Shown: piece after piece, positions 35,050 to 43,189 of the stretch
Position numbering within the stretch: position 1 is the first letter of the stretch
How the letters are laid out: every line of letters begins with the position of its first letter
Assembly (NCBI GenBank): GCA_019240215.1
Contig: JAFAYQ010000037.1
Span: forward strand, 1 to 53,575
Source of the DNA: Actinomycetota bacterium
GTDB taxonomy: Bacteria; Actinomycetota; Actinomycetes; Streptosporangiales; Streptosporangiaceae
Length of the DNA: 53,575 nt
Direction of reading: 5' to 3'
Position numbers and translations under genes: made by a program
Notes under the pieces: model-generated
What the model saw: the letters and a program-made list of their open reading frames with translations, nothing else
Told to the model about the DNA's origin: nothing
Databases searched by the model: none

Positions 35050-36327
35050 GTGGCCAGTACGGAAATGCCGCCGGCGGTGGCCCCCCAGGCCGGCCCCGCC
35101 GCCCACGATTCGTTTGACGTCCTGATCCTGGACGCCGCCAGCCGCCAGAGCCTGACCACCGCCCGGCGGCTGGGCCGGGCCGGGCTGCGAGTGGCCCTGG
35201 CCGAGTGCGCGGCCGACTGCGGGCCGTCCTCCTCGGCGCTGTCGTTCCGCTCCCGCTACTCGGCCCGCAACGTGGTGCTGCCCAGCGTGGCCACCGAGCC
35301 GGACGCGTTCGCGGACGCGGTGGTCGCGTTCGCCCGCACCTACCCGACCCGCGTCATCCTCCCGACGGCCGACGCCGGCATCGCCGCGCTGGCGCCCCGG
35401 CGGGCCGAACTGGCCACCCTCGGGGCCCGGCTGGCGCTGGCCCCGGACGCCGCCCTGCTGATCGCCACCGACAAGGACCGCACCCTGGCGATCGCCCGCG
35501 ACCTCGGCATCGACTACCCGCAGACGGTCCGGATCGCAGGGGTCTGGGACCTGCCGGCCGCGATCGACGCGCTCGGTTTCCCGTTCGTGCTCAAGCCGAC
35601 GGTGTCGATCACCCGCCAGTCGGCCGGGCGGCTGTACGCGGTCGAGGTCGTGAACGAGGTCGAGGCGCTCAAGGTCGTGCAGACCCATCTGAGCGCGGGG
35701 GCCGGGGTGCTGGCCCAGCAGTGGGCCAGCGGCCGTCGCGAGGGGGTCACCCTGCTCATCGCGGACGGCGAGGTCCGCGCGGCCTGCGCCCACGTGGCCT
35801 ACCGGACCAGCCCGGCCCTGGGCGGCGCGTCGGTGCTGCGGGAAAGCGTGCCGCTGGCCGACGACGTCCACTCGGCCGCTGTCCGGCTGGCCACCGCGAT
35901 CGGCCTCGACGGCGTCTGCGAGGTGGAATTCCGGCGCGACGCCGACGGCCGCCCGCTGCTGATGGAGGTCAACGCCCGGCTGGCCGGGACGATCGAGAAC
36001 GCCGTGCACTCCGGGGTCGACCTGCCGCTGATGCTGTGGCAGTGGGCGACCGGTGACCCGGTGCCGCTGACGGTCCGCTACCGGACCGGCGTCCGCACCC
36101 GCTGGCTGCGCGGCGACCTGCGCTGGCTCCGGGACAACTGGGGCCGGGCGGGGCGGCCGGACTCGATGTCGCGGACGCGGGCGCTGGTCAGCTTCTGCGC
36201 CGAGTTCGTGCGCACGTTCCACTACGACTGCCTGGACCGGCGCGACCCGGGACCGGTCCTGGCCGAACTGCGGACCATGACCCGGGGCGCGCGGAAGTCG
36301 CGGTCCCCGCGGACCTTCCCGATCTGA
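35050..36327 (+). CDS. ATP-grasp domain enzyme
   Basis: 425-residue ATP-grasp protein of the carbamoyl-phosphate-synthase-like/D-Ala ligase-like group, which joins a carboxylate to an amine or thiol through an acyl phosphate. Pre-ATP-grasp domain about 20-135 (DVLILDAASRQSLTTARRLGRAG); ATP-grasp about 140-350 with FPFVLKPTVSI (lysine for ATP), an Arg/Gly loop, CEVEFRRD and LLMEVNARLAGT (the metal-binding E-x-N). A basic C-terminal region (about 350-425) is of unknown use. GTG start, GGGAGG in a hairpin. Only 15 bp before the FAD gene, so co-transcribed. Substrates are unknown; the position suggests amino-acid or peptide attachment to a sugar or lipid. Confidence 0.88.
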   Translation: MASTEMPPAVAPQAGPAAHDSFDVLILDAASRQSLTTARRLGRAGLRVALAECAADCGPSSSALSFRSRYSARNVVLPSVATEPDAFADAVVAFARTYPTRVILPTADAGIAALAPRRAELATLGARLALAPDAALLIATDKDRTLAIARDLGIDYPQTVRIAGVWDLPAAIDALGFPFVLKPTVSITRQSAGRLYAVEVVNEVEALKVVQTHLSAGAGVLAQQWASGRREGVTLLIADGEVRAACAHVAYRTSPALGGASVLRESVPLADDVHSAAVRLATAIGLDGVCEVEFRRDADGRPLLMEVNARLAGTIENAVHSGVDLPLMLWQWATGDPVPLTVRYRTGVRTRWLRGDLRWLRDNWGRAGRPDSMSRTRALVSFCAEFVRTFHYDCLDRRDPGPVLAELRTMTRGARKSRSPRTFPI

Positions 36328-36342
36328 TCGCGAGGAGCACCG

Positions 36343-37629
36343 GTGACGAACAAGGCAACGCAGTCCAGGGCGACCGATGAGGTTCTCGTCATCGGGGCCG
36401 GCCCCTACGGCCTGTCGATCTCGGCCCATCTGCACGCGCTGGGGATCAGCCACCAGATCGTGGGCCGCCCGAACGGCACCTACCGGTGGCAGGTACCGGT
36501 CGGCATGAACCTCAAGTCCGAGCCCTACGCCTCCGACATGGCCGCCCCCCGGCCGGGCTACGACGTGGCCGCCTACTGCGCCCAGCACGGCCTCGACTAC
36601 TCCGAGCGGCTCGGCCCGCTCAGCCTGGAGCGGTTCAACGGCTACGCCGACTGGTACATCGGGCAGCTGGTGCCGAACATCCGCGACATCACCGTCAGTG
36701 ACGTCACCCGGATCGGCGACGGGTTCCGGGTCAGCTTCGCCGACGCCGACCCGGTCACCGTCCGGCAGGTGGTGGTGGCGACCGGCGTGCTGCCCTACTT
36801 CCGGATCCCGGACGAGCTGGCGGGCCTGCGGGCCGACCTGCTCTCGCACACCAGGGACATCCACCGGCTCGAGCGCTTCCGCGGCCGCCGGGTCGCGGTG
36901 ATCGGGGCCGGCCAGTCGGCCCTGGAGACGGCCGCGCTGCTGCACGAGGCGGGCGCCGACACCCGTCTGGTGGTGCGGGGGCCCACCCTGACCTGGGTCG
37001 ATCCCAACCCGGAGACGATCAGCAGGCTGGGCCGGGTGCGGCGGCCGGTCAACAAGCTGTGCGAGGGCTGGCGCTGCGCGGTGTGGTTCTCCCCCGAGGC
37101 GTTCCGGCTGCTGCCGGCCCGGGTCCGGGTGGCCAAGGCCCGCACCGTGCTCGGCCCGAGCGGCTCCTGGTGGCTGAAGGACCGGATCGAAGGCGTGGTC
37201 GAGACCCTGCTCGGCCACCAGCTGCGGGGAGCCGAGGAGGCCGGCAGCGGCGTCCGCCTGCACCTGGCCGGCCCGGCCGCCACCACCCTCGACGTCGACC
37301 ACGTGGTGGCCGGCACCGGCTTCCGGGTCGACGTCGACCGGCTGACGTTCCTCTCGGCCACCCTCCGATCCCAGGTCACGACCCTGAACAAGTACCCGGT
37401 GCTGTCCCGCGCGGGCCAGTCCAGCGTCCCCGGCCTCTGGTTCGCGGGCGCCCCGGCCGCCGTCAGCCTGGGCCCGTCCGAGCGCTTCATCGGCGGCACC
37501 CACAACAGCGTCGCTCCGCTGACCCGCGCCCTGGCCGCCCGCGCCCGGCGCCGCCAGGGTGTGGCTTACGTCACAGGGAACGGCGACGACGGGCCGTCAA
37601 GCCGCTCGTTGCCCACCATTTCGGCATGA
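36343..37629 (+). CDS. FAD/NAD(P)-binding oxidoreductase (monooxygenase-like)
   Basis: 428 residues. FAD motif VIGAGPYGLSISAHL at 16-30 and a second, NADPH-type Rossmann motif VAVIGAGQSALETAALL at about 185-201 make it a flavin-containing monooxygenase/lysine N-hydroxylase-like enzyme. VVVATGVLPYFRIP and HVVAGTGFRVDV are the ATG-like segments linking to FAD. GTG start with GAGGAG upstream. It follows the ATP-grasp gene by 15 bp and precedes the synthase-chitinase gene by 164 bp on the same strand. A Cys/Trp-rich stretch EGWRCAVWF near 240 is unusual. The chemistry could be hydroxylation of the ATP-grasp product; this is inference. Confidence 0.88.
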   Translation: MTNKATQSRATDEVLVIGAGPYGLSISAHLHALGISHQIVGRPNGTYRWQVPVGMNLKSEPYASDMAAPRPGYDVAAYCAQHGLDYSERLGPLSLERFNGYADWYIGQLVPNIRDITVSDVTRIGDGFRVSFADADPVTVRQVVVATGVLPYFRIPDELAGLRADLLSHTRDIHRLERFRGRRVAVIGAGQSALETAALLHEAGADTRLVVRGPTLTWVDPNPETISRLGRVRRPVNKLCEGWRCAVWFSPEAFRLLPARVRVAKARTVLGPSGSWWLKDRIEGVVETLLGHQLRGAEEAGSGVRLHLAGPAATTLDVDHVVAGTGFRVDVDRLTFLSATLRSQVTTLNKYPVLSRAGQSSVPGLWFAGAPAAVSLGPSERFIGGTHNSVAPLTRALAARARRRQGVAYVTGNGDDGPSSRSLPTISA

Positions 37630-37793
37630 TTCCGGCGTAACCGTGAGTTACCGCAACTTACCCGGTCAACCAGCGCGATGTTCAAGGCGTCAACTATCCG
37701 GGGTTGCAGGTGGGGGAACCGCGTGACCCGGTGAGCGGGCCCGCTGTTCGGGCGGAGCCCGGCGGTTTTCGACCCTGAGGGAGTGGGAGCGCC

Positions 37794-40700
37794 ATGCCTT
37801 CGGCGACCCCTGACGCCGACATACCGCAGCTGGTCCACGTCGGGCAGAACACCGTGCCTGACATGCGGATACCGGCCGCGGCGCGCGCCAACGCGGCGGC
37901 CGACACGGCCGATCTGCCGATCATCACGTCCGGTGACGTCCCCGGCCGCGAGCCGCCGCGGCGGCGCCAGCAGTGGGGCCGCGACCGGCGCACCCGGGCC
38001 ATGGCGATGGTGCCCAAGCCGGTCAGCGACCGGCGGGTGGCGATGGGGCGGCTGGCCATCATCGTCACCGTCGCGGCCTGGCTGGGCTACCTGGTCCAGT
38101 GGTTCTTCGACGACTTCTTCGCGGCCGGCCACGAGTCGGCCGTGGGCCGCGCCGAAGAAGTGCTCTACCTGCTGATCGTCAGCCTGCTGACCGTCTCGGC
38201 GCTGGCCTACCTGCTGAGCCGCCTCGGGTTCTGCTACCGGACCCGCACCCACCACCGGTCCAGCCGGGCCATCCTCGACCAGTTCTACGACACCGGCTCC
38301 CCCAGCCTGACCACGATCATCCCCTCCTACCAGGAGGACGCCCGGGTCATCCGCAACACCCTGCTGTCGGCCGCGCTGCAGGAGTTCCCGGACAAGCGGA
38401 TCGTGCTGCTGATCGACGACCCCTACGTGCCCAAGAACTGGCAGGCCCGGGAGCAGCTCGAGGCCGCCCGGGCGCTGCCCCGGCAGATCCAGCACCTGCT
38501 GGCCGGGCCCGCCACCCGGTTCACCCAGGCGCTGCACTCGTTCGAGCTGGCGTCCGAGCGCAGCGCCCCGCTCGGCCCCGGGGCCATGGTCACCCTGGCC
38601 GGCTACTACGACGAGGCCGCCGCCTGGCTGGAGGACCTGGCCGACGACCAGGAGATCATCGACCACACCGACGCCTTCCTGGTCAACGAGGTCATCCTGC
38701 GGCTGGCCCGGTCGCTGCGGGCGATCAAGGACGCGCTGCTCGAATCGGCCAGCGAGGGCGTGGTGCTCGAACCGCTGATGTTCCGGCGGCTGCTGCGGCG
38801 GCTGGTCTGGACGTTCCGGGTCGACATGTCCAGCTTCGAGCGCAAGAAGTACGTGTCGCTGTCGCACGAGCCCAACAAGGCGATGAACCTCAACAGCTAC
38901 ATGGGCCTGATGGGCGGCACCTACCGGGAGAAGCGCACAGTCACCGGGCTGGCCCTGGTCCCGTCGCCGCCCGCCTACTGCGACGTCAACATCCCCGACC
39001 CGGACTACGTCGTCACCCTCGACGCCGACAGCGTGCTGCTGCCCGAGTACTGCCTGCGGCTGGTCCACCTGATGGAGCAGAGCGAGTACCGCGACGTCGC
39101 CATCGCCCAGACCCCGTACAGCGCGTTCCCCGGCTCGGCCACCCGGCTGGAGCGGATCGCGGGCGCCACCACCGACATCCAGCACATCGTCCACCAGGGC
39201 CTGACCTACTACGACGCCACGTTCTGGGTCGGCGCCAACGCCGTCATCCGCAAGCGGGCGCTGGACGACATCGCCGAGACGTCCTACGTCGGCGACTGGA
39301 AGATCCGGCACTTCATCCGGGACCGCACGGTCATCGAGGACACCGAGTCCACCATCGACATGGGCGTGCGCGGCTGGCGGCTGTTCAACTACCCCGAACG
39401 GCTGAGCTACAGCGCCACCCCGCCCGACTTCGGCTCGCTGTGCATCCAGCGCGCCCGCTGGGCCAACGGCGGCCTGCTGATCCTGCCCAAGCTGCACCGG
39501 CAGTCGCGGGCCCGCAAGTCCCAGGGCCAGCGCACCCGCTTCGGCGAGCTGTTCCTGCGCTGGAACTACATGGCGTCGATCTGCTGGAGCTCGGCCAGCC
39601 TGCTGGTGCTGCTGGCCTTCCCGTTCGCCGCCACCCTGATCAGCCCGCTGCTGGGGGTCCTGGCGCTGCCGTACTTCCTGGCCATGGCCAGCGACCTGCG
39701 CTACTGCGGCTACAAGCGGCTCGACGTGTTCCGGATCTACGGGTTCAACCTGGTGCTGCTGCCGGTCAACCTGGCGGGCACGATGTCCTCGATCGTGCAG
39801 GGCATCACCGCGTCCAAGGCCGCGTTCGCGCGCACCCCCAAGGTCCGCGACCGGACCGTGGTGCCGCCGTTCTTCGTGATCGCGCCCTACCTGCTGATCG
39901 CGCTGGCCGGCTTCACGTTCTACACCGCCTACCGGCACGACCGGGTCGAGAACATGGCCTACGCCGCGCTCAACGTGGTGCTGGCCTGCTACGCGGCCAA
40001 GTCGTTCATCGGGCTGCGCAACTCGGTGGTGGACGGGTTCATCCACGCCACCTCGATGCTGTACAAGCAGGGACCGCGGCGCCGGAAGCTGCCGCGCCGC
40101 CCGGCCGACCAGCCCGCCCCGCCGGCCGACTGGCGGTCGGTGCTCGAGGTCGGGTTCGAGGAGCCCGATGAGCGACCCGGGACCCGGCGCCGTAACCCCA
40201 GCCCGGTCCCGCCGCCGGCCGACGACCCGGCCAGCGCCAAGCGCCGCCTCTCGCTCCTGCGGGTGCTGGTGGCGCTGGTGGTGCTGGCCGGGGCCGGCTA
40301 CGGCGGCTACACGGCGGTCCACAACCGGGTGGTGACCGCGGCCACCGTCACCCACCAGACCTGGTTCGCCCCCTACGCCGACGCCACCCTGACCCCGACC
40401 TACCAGTTCCAGAACCCGGCCGACGACGCCGCCCGGCAGACCGTCCTCGGGTTCGTGGTGGCCGAGGCCAAGGCCGGCTGCAACCCCAGCTGGGGCGGGG
40501 CCTACACGCTCGCCCAGGCCGACCAGGCGCTGGCCATGAGCTCCCGCATCGCCCAGGTGCAGCAGAACGGGGCCCAGGCCATCGTCTCGTTCGGCGGCCA
40601 GGCCCACACCAGCCTGGACGTGGCCTGCGCCAGCACCGCCAGCCTGGCCGACGCCTACCAGTCGGTGATCAGCCGGTACAGCCTGACCACGATCGACCTC

Positions 40701-41768
40701 GACGTCGAGGGCGCCGCGCTGAACAACTTCGGGGCCGAGGAACGCCGGGCGGCCGCCATCGCCCAGCTCGAGCAGACGGCCAAGCAGCAGCACCACCCGC
40801 TCGCGGTCTGGCTGACGCTGCCGGCCGAGCCGTCCGGCCTGCAGGGCAACGCGCTGTCGGTGATCGAGTCGATGCTCCGCGATCACGTGTCGATCACCGG
40901 GATCAACGTGATGACGATGGACTTCAGCCCGGCTCCGGCCGCCGGCACCAGCATGCTCAAGCTGGTCGAGCGCTCCCTCAACGCCACCCACGCCCAGCTG
41001 ACCGACCTGTACCCCCGGTACGGCATCAAGCTCCAGCCGGAGCAGATCTGGCAGCGGATGGGCGCGACCGTGATGATCGGCCAGAACGACGTCAGCAACG
41101 AGAACTTCACGGTGGCCAACGCCCAGGGCCTGACCTCGTTCGCCTCCGCCCAGCGGCTCGGCCGGGTGTCGATGTGGTCGGTCAACCGGGACAGCCAGTG
41201 CGGGTCGGCGTTCGCCCAGACCGGGCTGCTGTCCAACACCTGCAGCGGCACCGCCCAGTCGAACCTGCAGTTCTCCAAGGTGCTGGGCGGCCTGGCGGGC
41301 AGCGCGACCGCGACCTCGGCGGCCGGCAACGTGCAGCCCGCGGTGGCCAACACCAACCCGGCCGACGCCCCCTACCCGCAGTGGTCGGCCACGGCCGCCT
41401 ACCCGAGCGGCTACAAGGTGGTCGAGGACGGCGAGATCTACCAGGCCAAGTGGTACAACACCGGCGACGACCCGCAGGCTCAGGTCCAGTACTCCTGGCA
41501 GTCGGCCTGGGAGCTGCTGGGGCCGGTGCTGCCCACCGACCGGGCCCCGGCCACGGCCAAGCCGTCGGCCGGGACCTACCCGGCCTGGTCGATCAAGACC
41601 GAGTACCACGCCGGGGACCGCATCCTCTACTCCGGGCTGCCCTACCAGGCCAAGTGGAACAACCAGGGCATCGCGCCGCAGAGCGGGGCCGCATCGTCCG
41701 ACTCGCCCTGGCAGTCACTGGAGCCGGTCCCCGGCGAGCCGACGGTGTCCGCCAGTGCCACCCCCTGA
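37794..41768 (+). CDS. Processive GT2 polysaccharide synthase fused to an extracellular GH18 domain and two CBM5/12 modules
   Basis: 1324 residues in one uninterrupted frame (ATG 37794, GGGAG upstream). Disordered N-terminus 1-80; helices 86-105 and 122-143; GT2 domain about 171-560 with TTIIPSYQED, LLIDDP, DADS at 410-413, GANAVIRK, ED and QRARW at 552-556, the cellulose/chitin/hyaluronan-synthase signature. A helical insertion of roughly 170 residues lies between LLIDDP and DADS. Helices at 594-632 (two), a probable interface helix 645-668, 692-712, 719-740, then basic PRRRKLPRRP and a last helix 821-842. GH18 domain about 855-1165 with SFGGQA and DLDVE (Glu972). Two CBM5/12-like modules at about 1191-1243 and 1259-1312, each with YPxWS, YQAKW and a final WxxL. 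Positive-inside charges put GT2 in the cytosol and GH18/CBM outside. Confidence 0.92.
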   Translation: MPSATPDADIPQLVHVGQNTVPDMRIPAAARANAAADTADLPIITSGDVPGREPPRRRQQWGRDRRTRAMAMVPKPVSDRRVAMGRLAIIVTVAAWLGYLVQWFFDDFFAAGHESAVGRAEEVLYLLIVSLLTVSALAYLLSRLGFCYRTRTHHRSSRAILDQFYDTGSPSLTTIIPSYQEDARVIRNTLLSAALQEFPDKRIVLLIDDPYVPKNWQAREQLEAARALPRQIQHLLAGPATRFTQALHSFELASERSAPLGPGAMVTLAGYYDEAAAWLEDLADDQEIIDHTDAFLVNEVILRLARSLRAIKDALLESASEGVVLEPLMFRRLLRRLVWTFRVDMSSFERKKYVSLSHEPNKAMNLNSYMGLMGGTYREKRTVTGLALVPSPPAYCDVNIPDPDYVVTLDADSVLLPEYCLRLVHLMEQSEYRDVAIAQTPYSAFPGSATRLERIAGATTDIQHIVHQGLTYYDATFWVGANAVIRKRALDDIAETSYVGDWKIRHFIRDRTVIEDTESTIDMGVRGWRLFNYPERLSYSATPPDFGSLCIQRARWANGGLLILPKLHRQSRARKSQGQRTRFGELFLRWNYMASICWSSASLLVLLAFPFAATLISPLLGVLALPYFLAMASDLRYCGYKRLDVFRIYGFNLVLLPVNLAGTMSSIVQGITASKAAFARTPKVRDRTVVPPFFVIAPYLLIALAGFTFYTAYRHDRVENMAYAALNVVLACYAAKSFIGLRNSVVDGFIHATSMLYKQGPRRRKLPRRPADQPAPPADWRSVLEVGFEEPDERPGTRRRNPSPVPPPADDPASAKRRLSLLRVLVALVVLAGAGYGGYTAVHNRVVTAATVTHQTWFAPYADATLTPTYQFQNPADDAARQTVLGFVVAEAKAGCNPSWGGAYTLAQADQALAMSSRIAQVQQNGAQAIVSFGGQAHTSLDVACASTASLADAYQSVISRYSLTTIDLDVEGAALNNFGAEERRAAAIAQLEQTAKQQHHPLAVWLTLPAEPSGLQGNALSVIESMLRDHVSITGINVMTMDFSPAPAAGTSMLKLVERSLNATHAQLTDLYPRYGIKLQPEQIWQRMGATVMIGQNDVSNENFTVANAQGLTSFASAQRLGRVSMWSVNRDSQCGSAFAQTGLLSNTCSGTAQSNLQFSKVLGGLAGSATATSAAGNVQPAVANTNPADAPYPQWSATAAYPSGYKVVEDGEIYQAKWYNTGDDPQAQVQYSWQSAWELLGPVLPTDRAPATAKPSAGTYPAWSIKTEYHAGDRILYSGLPYQAKWNNQGIAPQSGAASSDSPWQSLEPVPGEPTVSASATP

Positions 41769-42983
41769 GCCGCCGGCGGCCCCGGCCGCGAGGTTGTAGT
41801 CGGGCAGCTCGATGTCGCCAGCCTTGCTGAACTGGCCGGTGAGCAGCAGCTTCATCGGCCAGTGGCCCATCAGCCGCATGTTGAGGTCGCGCAGCCGGAT
41901 GACCGTCCGCGAGCGGGGCGCGTAGCCGCCGATGCCGCCGGGCGGGAGCTGCTGGGCGCGGGTCACGTACGGGCGCATGACCTGCTCGTAGCGGGCGAAG
42001 GCAATGCGGTGGTCGCCGCCCGCGGCGGCCAGCTCGCCCGCCAGCACGTAGCTGCCGACCAGCGCCAGGCTGGTGCCCAGCCCGGTCAGCGGGGTCGGGC
42101 AGTAGCCGGCGTCGCCGACCAGCGCGGTCCGGCCGGCCGACCAGCGGTCCAGGTGCACCTGGCCCATCGAGTCGAAGAAGAAGTCCGAGGCCGACCGCAT
42201 CGCGGTCAGCAGCCGGCCGGTCTCCCAGCCGGCCCCCGCGAACCGGCGGGCCAGCAGGTCCTGCTGGGCGGCGACGTCGCGGCGGTCGTAGGCCAGCGGC
42301 TCGGAGCGGAAGCTCAGGCCGCTCTTGATCTCGCCCGGCAGCCGGCCGGGCCGGACCGCGGCCACCCGGCCGCCGGGCGCGTTGTGCATCAGGTACCAGC
42401 CGCCGAGGTCGAAGTCGGCGGGCGCGGTGAACCAGGCGGTGTAGGCGCCAAGCGGCCGGACGCAGCCGGATTCGGGCCCGAAGGCCAGCCCGCGCACCAC
42501 CGAATGCAGCCCGTCGGCCCCGATGACCAGGCCGAACCGCCGCGGCGGGGCCTTCTCGAAGGTGACGTTCACGCCGGTCTCGTCCTGCTCGAGGGCGGTG
42601 ATGGTGTCGTCGAACAGGTACCCGGTGCCGGGCCGGGACGCCTCGTACAGCAGCTGGCCGAGGTCGCCGCGCAGGATCTCGATCTCGGAGATGATGCCCT
42701 CGCCGCCGTGCGCCTCCATCGGCATCCGGGCGGTGATCCGGCCCTGGTCGTTGACCCAGGCGATGCCGCGCTGGTCCAGGGACAGTTCGCGGGCCCGGCC
42801 CATCAGGCCCATCCGCTCGATCACGGTGCGGCCGGCGCCGCGCAGGTCGACGGTCTGGCCGCCGGGCCGGGGCGCGGGCGCGCGCTCGACCACGGTCGGG
42901 TTGAAGCCGTTGGCGCGTAGCCAGTACGCAAGCGCGGGCCCGGCGATGCTCGCCCCGGAAATCAGGATGTCTTTGTTCTCCAT
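41715..42983 (-). CDS. FAD-dependent aromatic monooxygenase (Tet(X)/PHBH-like)
   Basis: 422-residue class A flavoprotein monooxygenase. FAD motif ILISGASIAGPALAYWL (5-21) followed by VVERAPAPRPGGQTVDLRG; the DG motif GADGLHSVVR; the GD motif VGDAGYCPTPLTGLGTSLALVGSYVLAGEL. Members hydroxylate phenolic compounds or antibiotics such as tetracycline and rifamycin, so detoxification is plausible, but the substrate is not readable. ATG 42983. Divergent from a double-HTH regulator across a region full of palindromes. Its 3' end overlaps the convergent synthase-chitinase gene by 54 bp, and its last residues (Gly/Ala/Ser-rich) come from that overlap. Confidence 0.92.
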   Translation of the reverse strand: MENKDILISGASIAGPALAYWLRANGFNPTVVERAPAPRPGGQTVDLRGAGRTVIERMGLMGRARELSLDQRGIAWVNDQGRITARMPMEAHGGEGIISEIEILRGDLGQLLYEASRPGTGYLFDDTITALEQDETGVNVTFEKAPPRRFGLVIGADGLHSVVRGLAFGPESGCVRPLGAYTAWFTAPADFDLGGWYLMHNAPGGRVAAVRPGRLPGEIKSGLSFRSEPLAYDRRDVAAQQDLLARRFAGAGWETGRLLTAMRSASDFFFDSMGQVHLDRWSAGRTALVGDAGYCPTPLTGLGTSLALVGSYVLAGELAAAGGDHRIAFARYEQVMRPYVTRAQQLPPGGIGGYAPRSRTVIRLRDLNMRLMGHWPMKLLLTGQFSKAGDIELPDYNLAAGAAGGSGGGTGGHRRLAGDRLQ

Positions 42984-42991
42984 GACTCGGA

Positions 42992-43006
42992 GCGTACTTA
43001 GTACGC
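42992..43006. promoter_or_regulatory. Palindrome next to the monooxygenase start
   Basis: GCGTAC, TTA, GTACGC: a perfect 6-bp inverted repeat 8 bp upstream of the monooxygenase start codon, abutting the first AGTGCACT site. Candidate operator. Confidence 0.5.
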
Positions 43007-43156
43007 AGTGCACTGACAAGCCTTTTATTCATAAAATGTGGCGTGAATGGGAGTTGCCGTACTAGTGCACTTGGGCCCGCTGGGGCGGCCGTTTCGTCGC
43101 CCGGGTCCGATCATCCCAGGCAGGCCAGCGCGACCTCGGCCCGGCTAGTGCACTAG
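43006..43156. promoter_or_regulatory. Array of three AGTGCACT-type operators
   Basis: CAGTGCACTG (43006-43015), CTAGTGCACTTG (43062-43073) and CTAGTGCACTAG (43145-43156, a perfect 12-bp palindrome) share the core AGTGCAC. A fourth, weaker copy (AGTACACTGG) follows the last. The first sits near the monooxygenase start and the last near the regulator start. They are the natural target of the GntR-TetR fusion protein. Confidence 0.65.
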
Positions 43157-43189
43157 TACACTGGATGACGCCGGAGCAGAGGAGACCAC

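Noticed and set aside
37566..41609. A 1347-codon open frame on the minus strand opposite the synthase-chitinase gene
   Set aside because: Its composition is the Gly/Arg/Val/His-rich pattern produced by reading a high-GC gene antisense. The plus-strand frame has all the family motifs, so this is a shadow.
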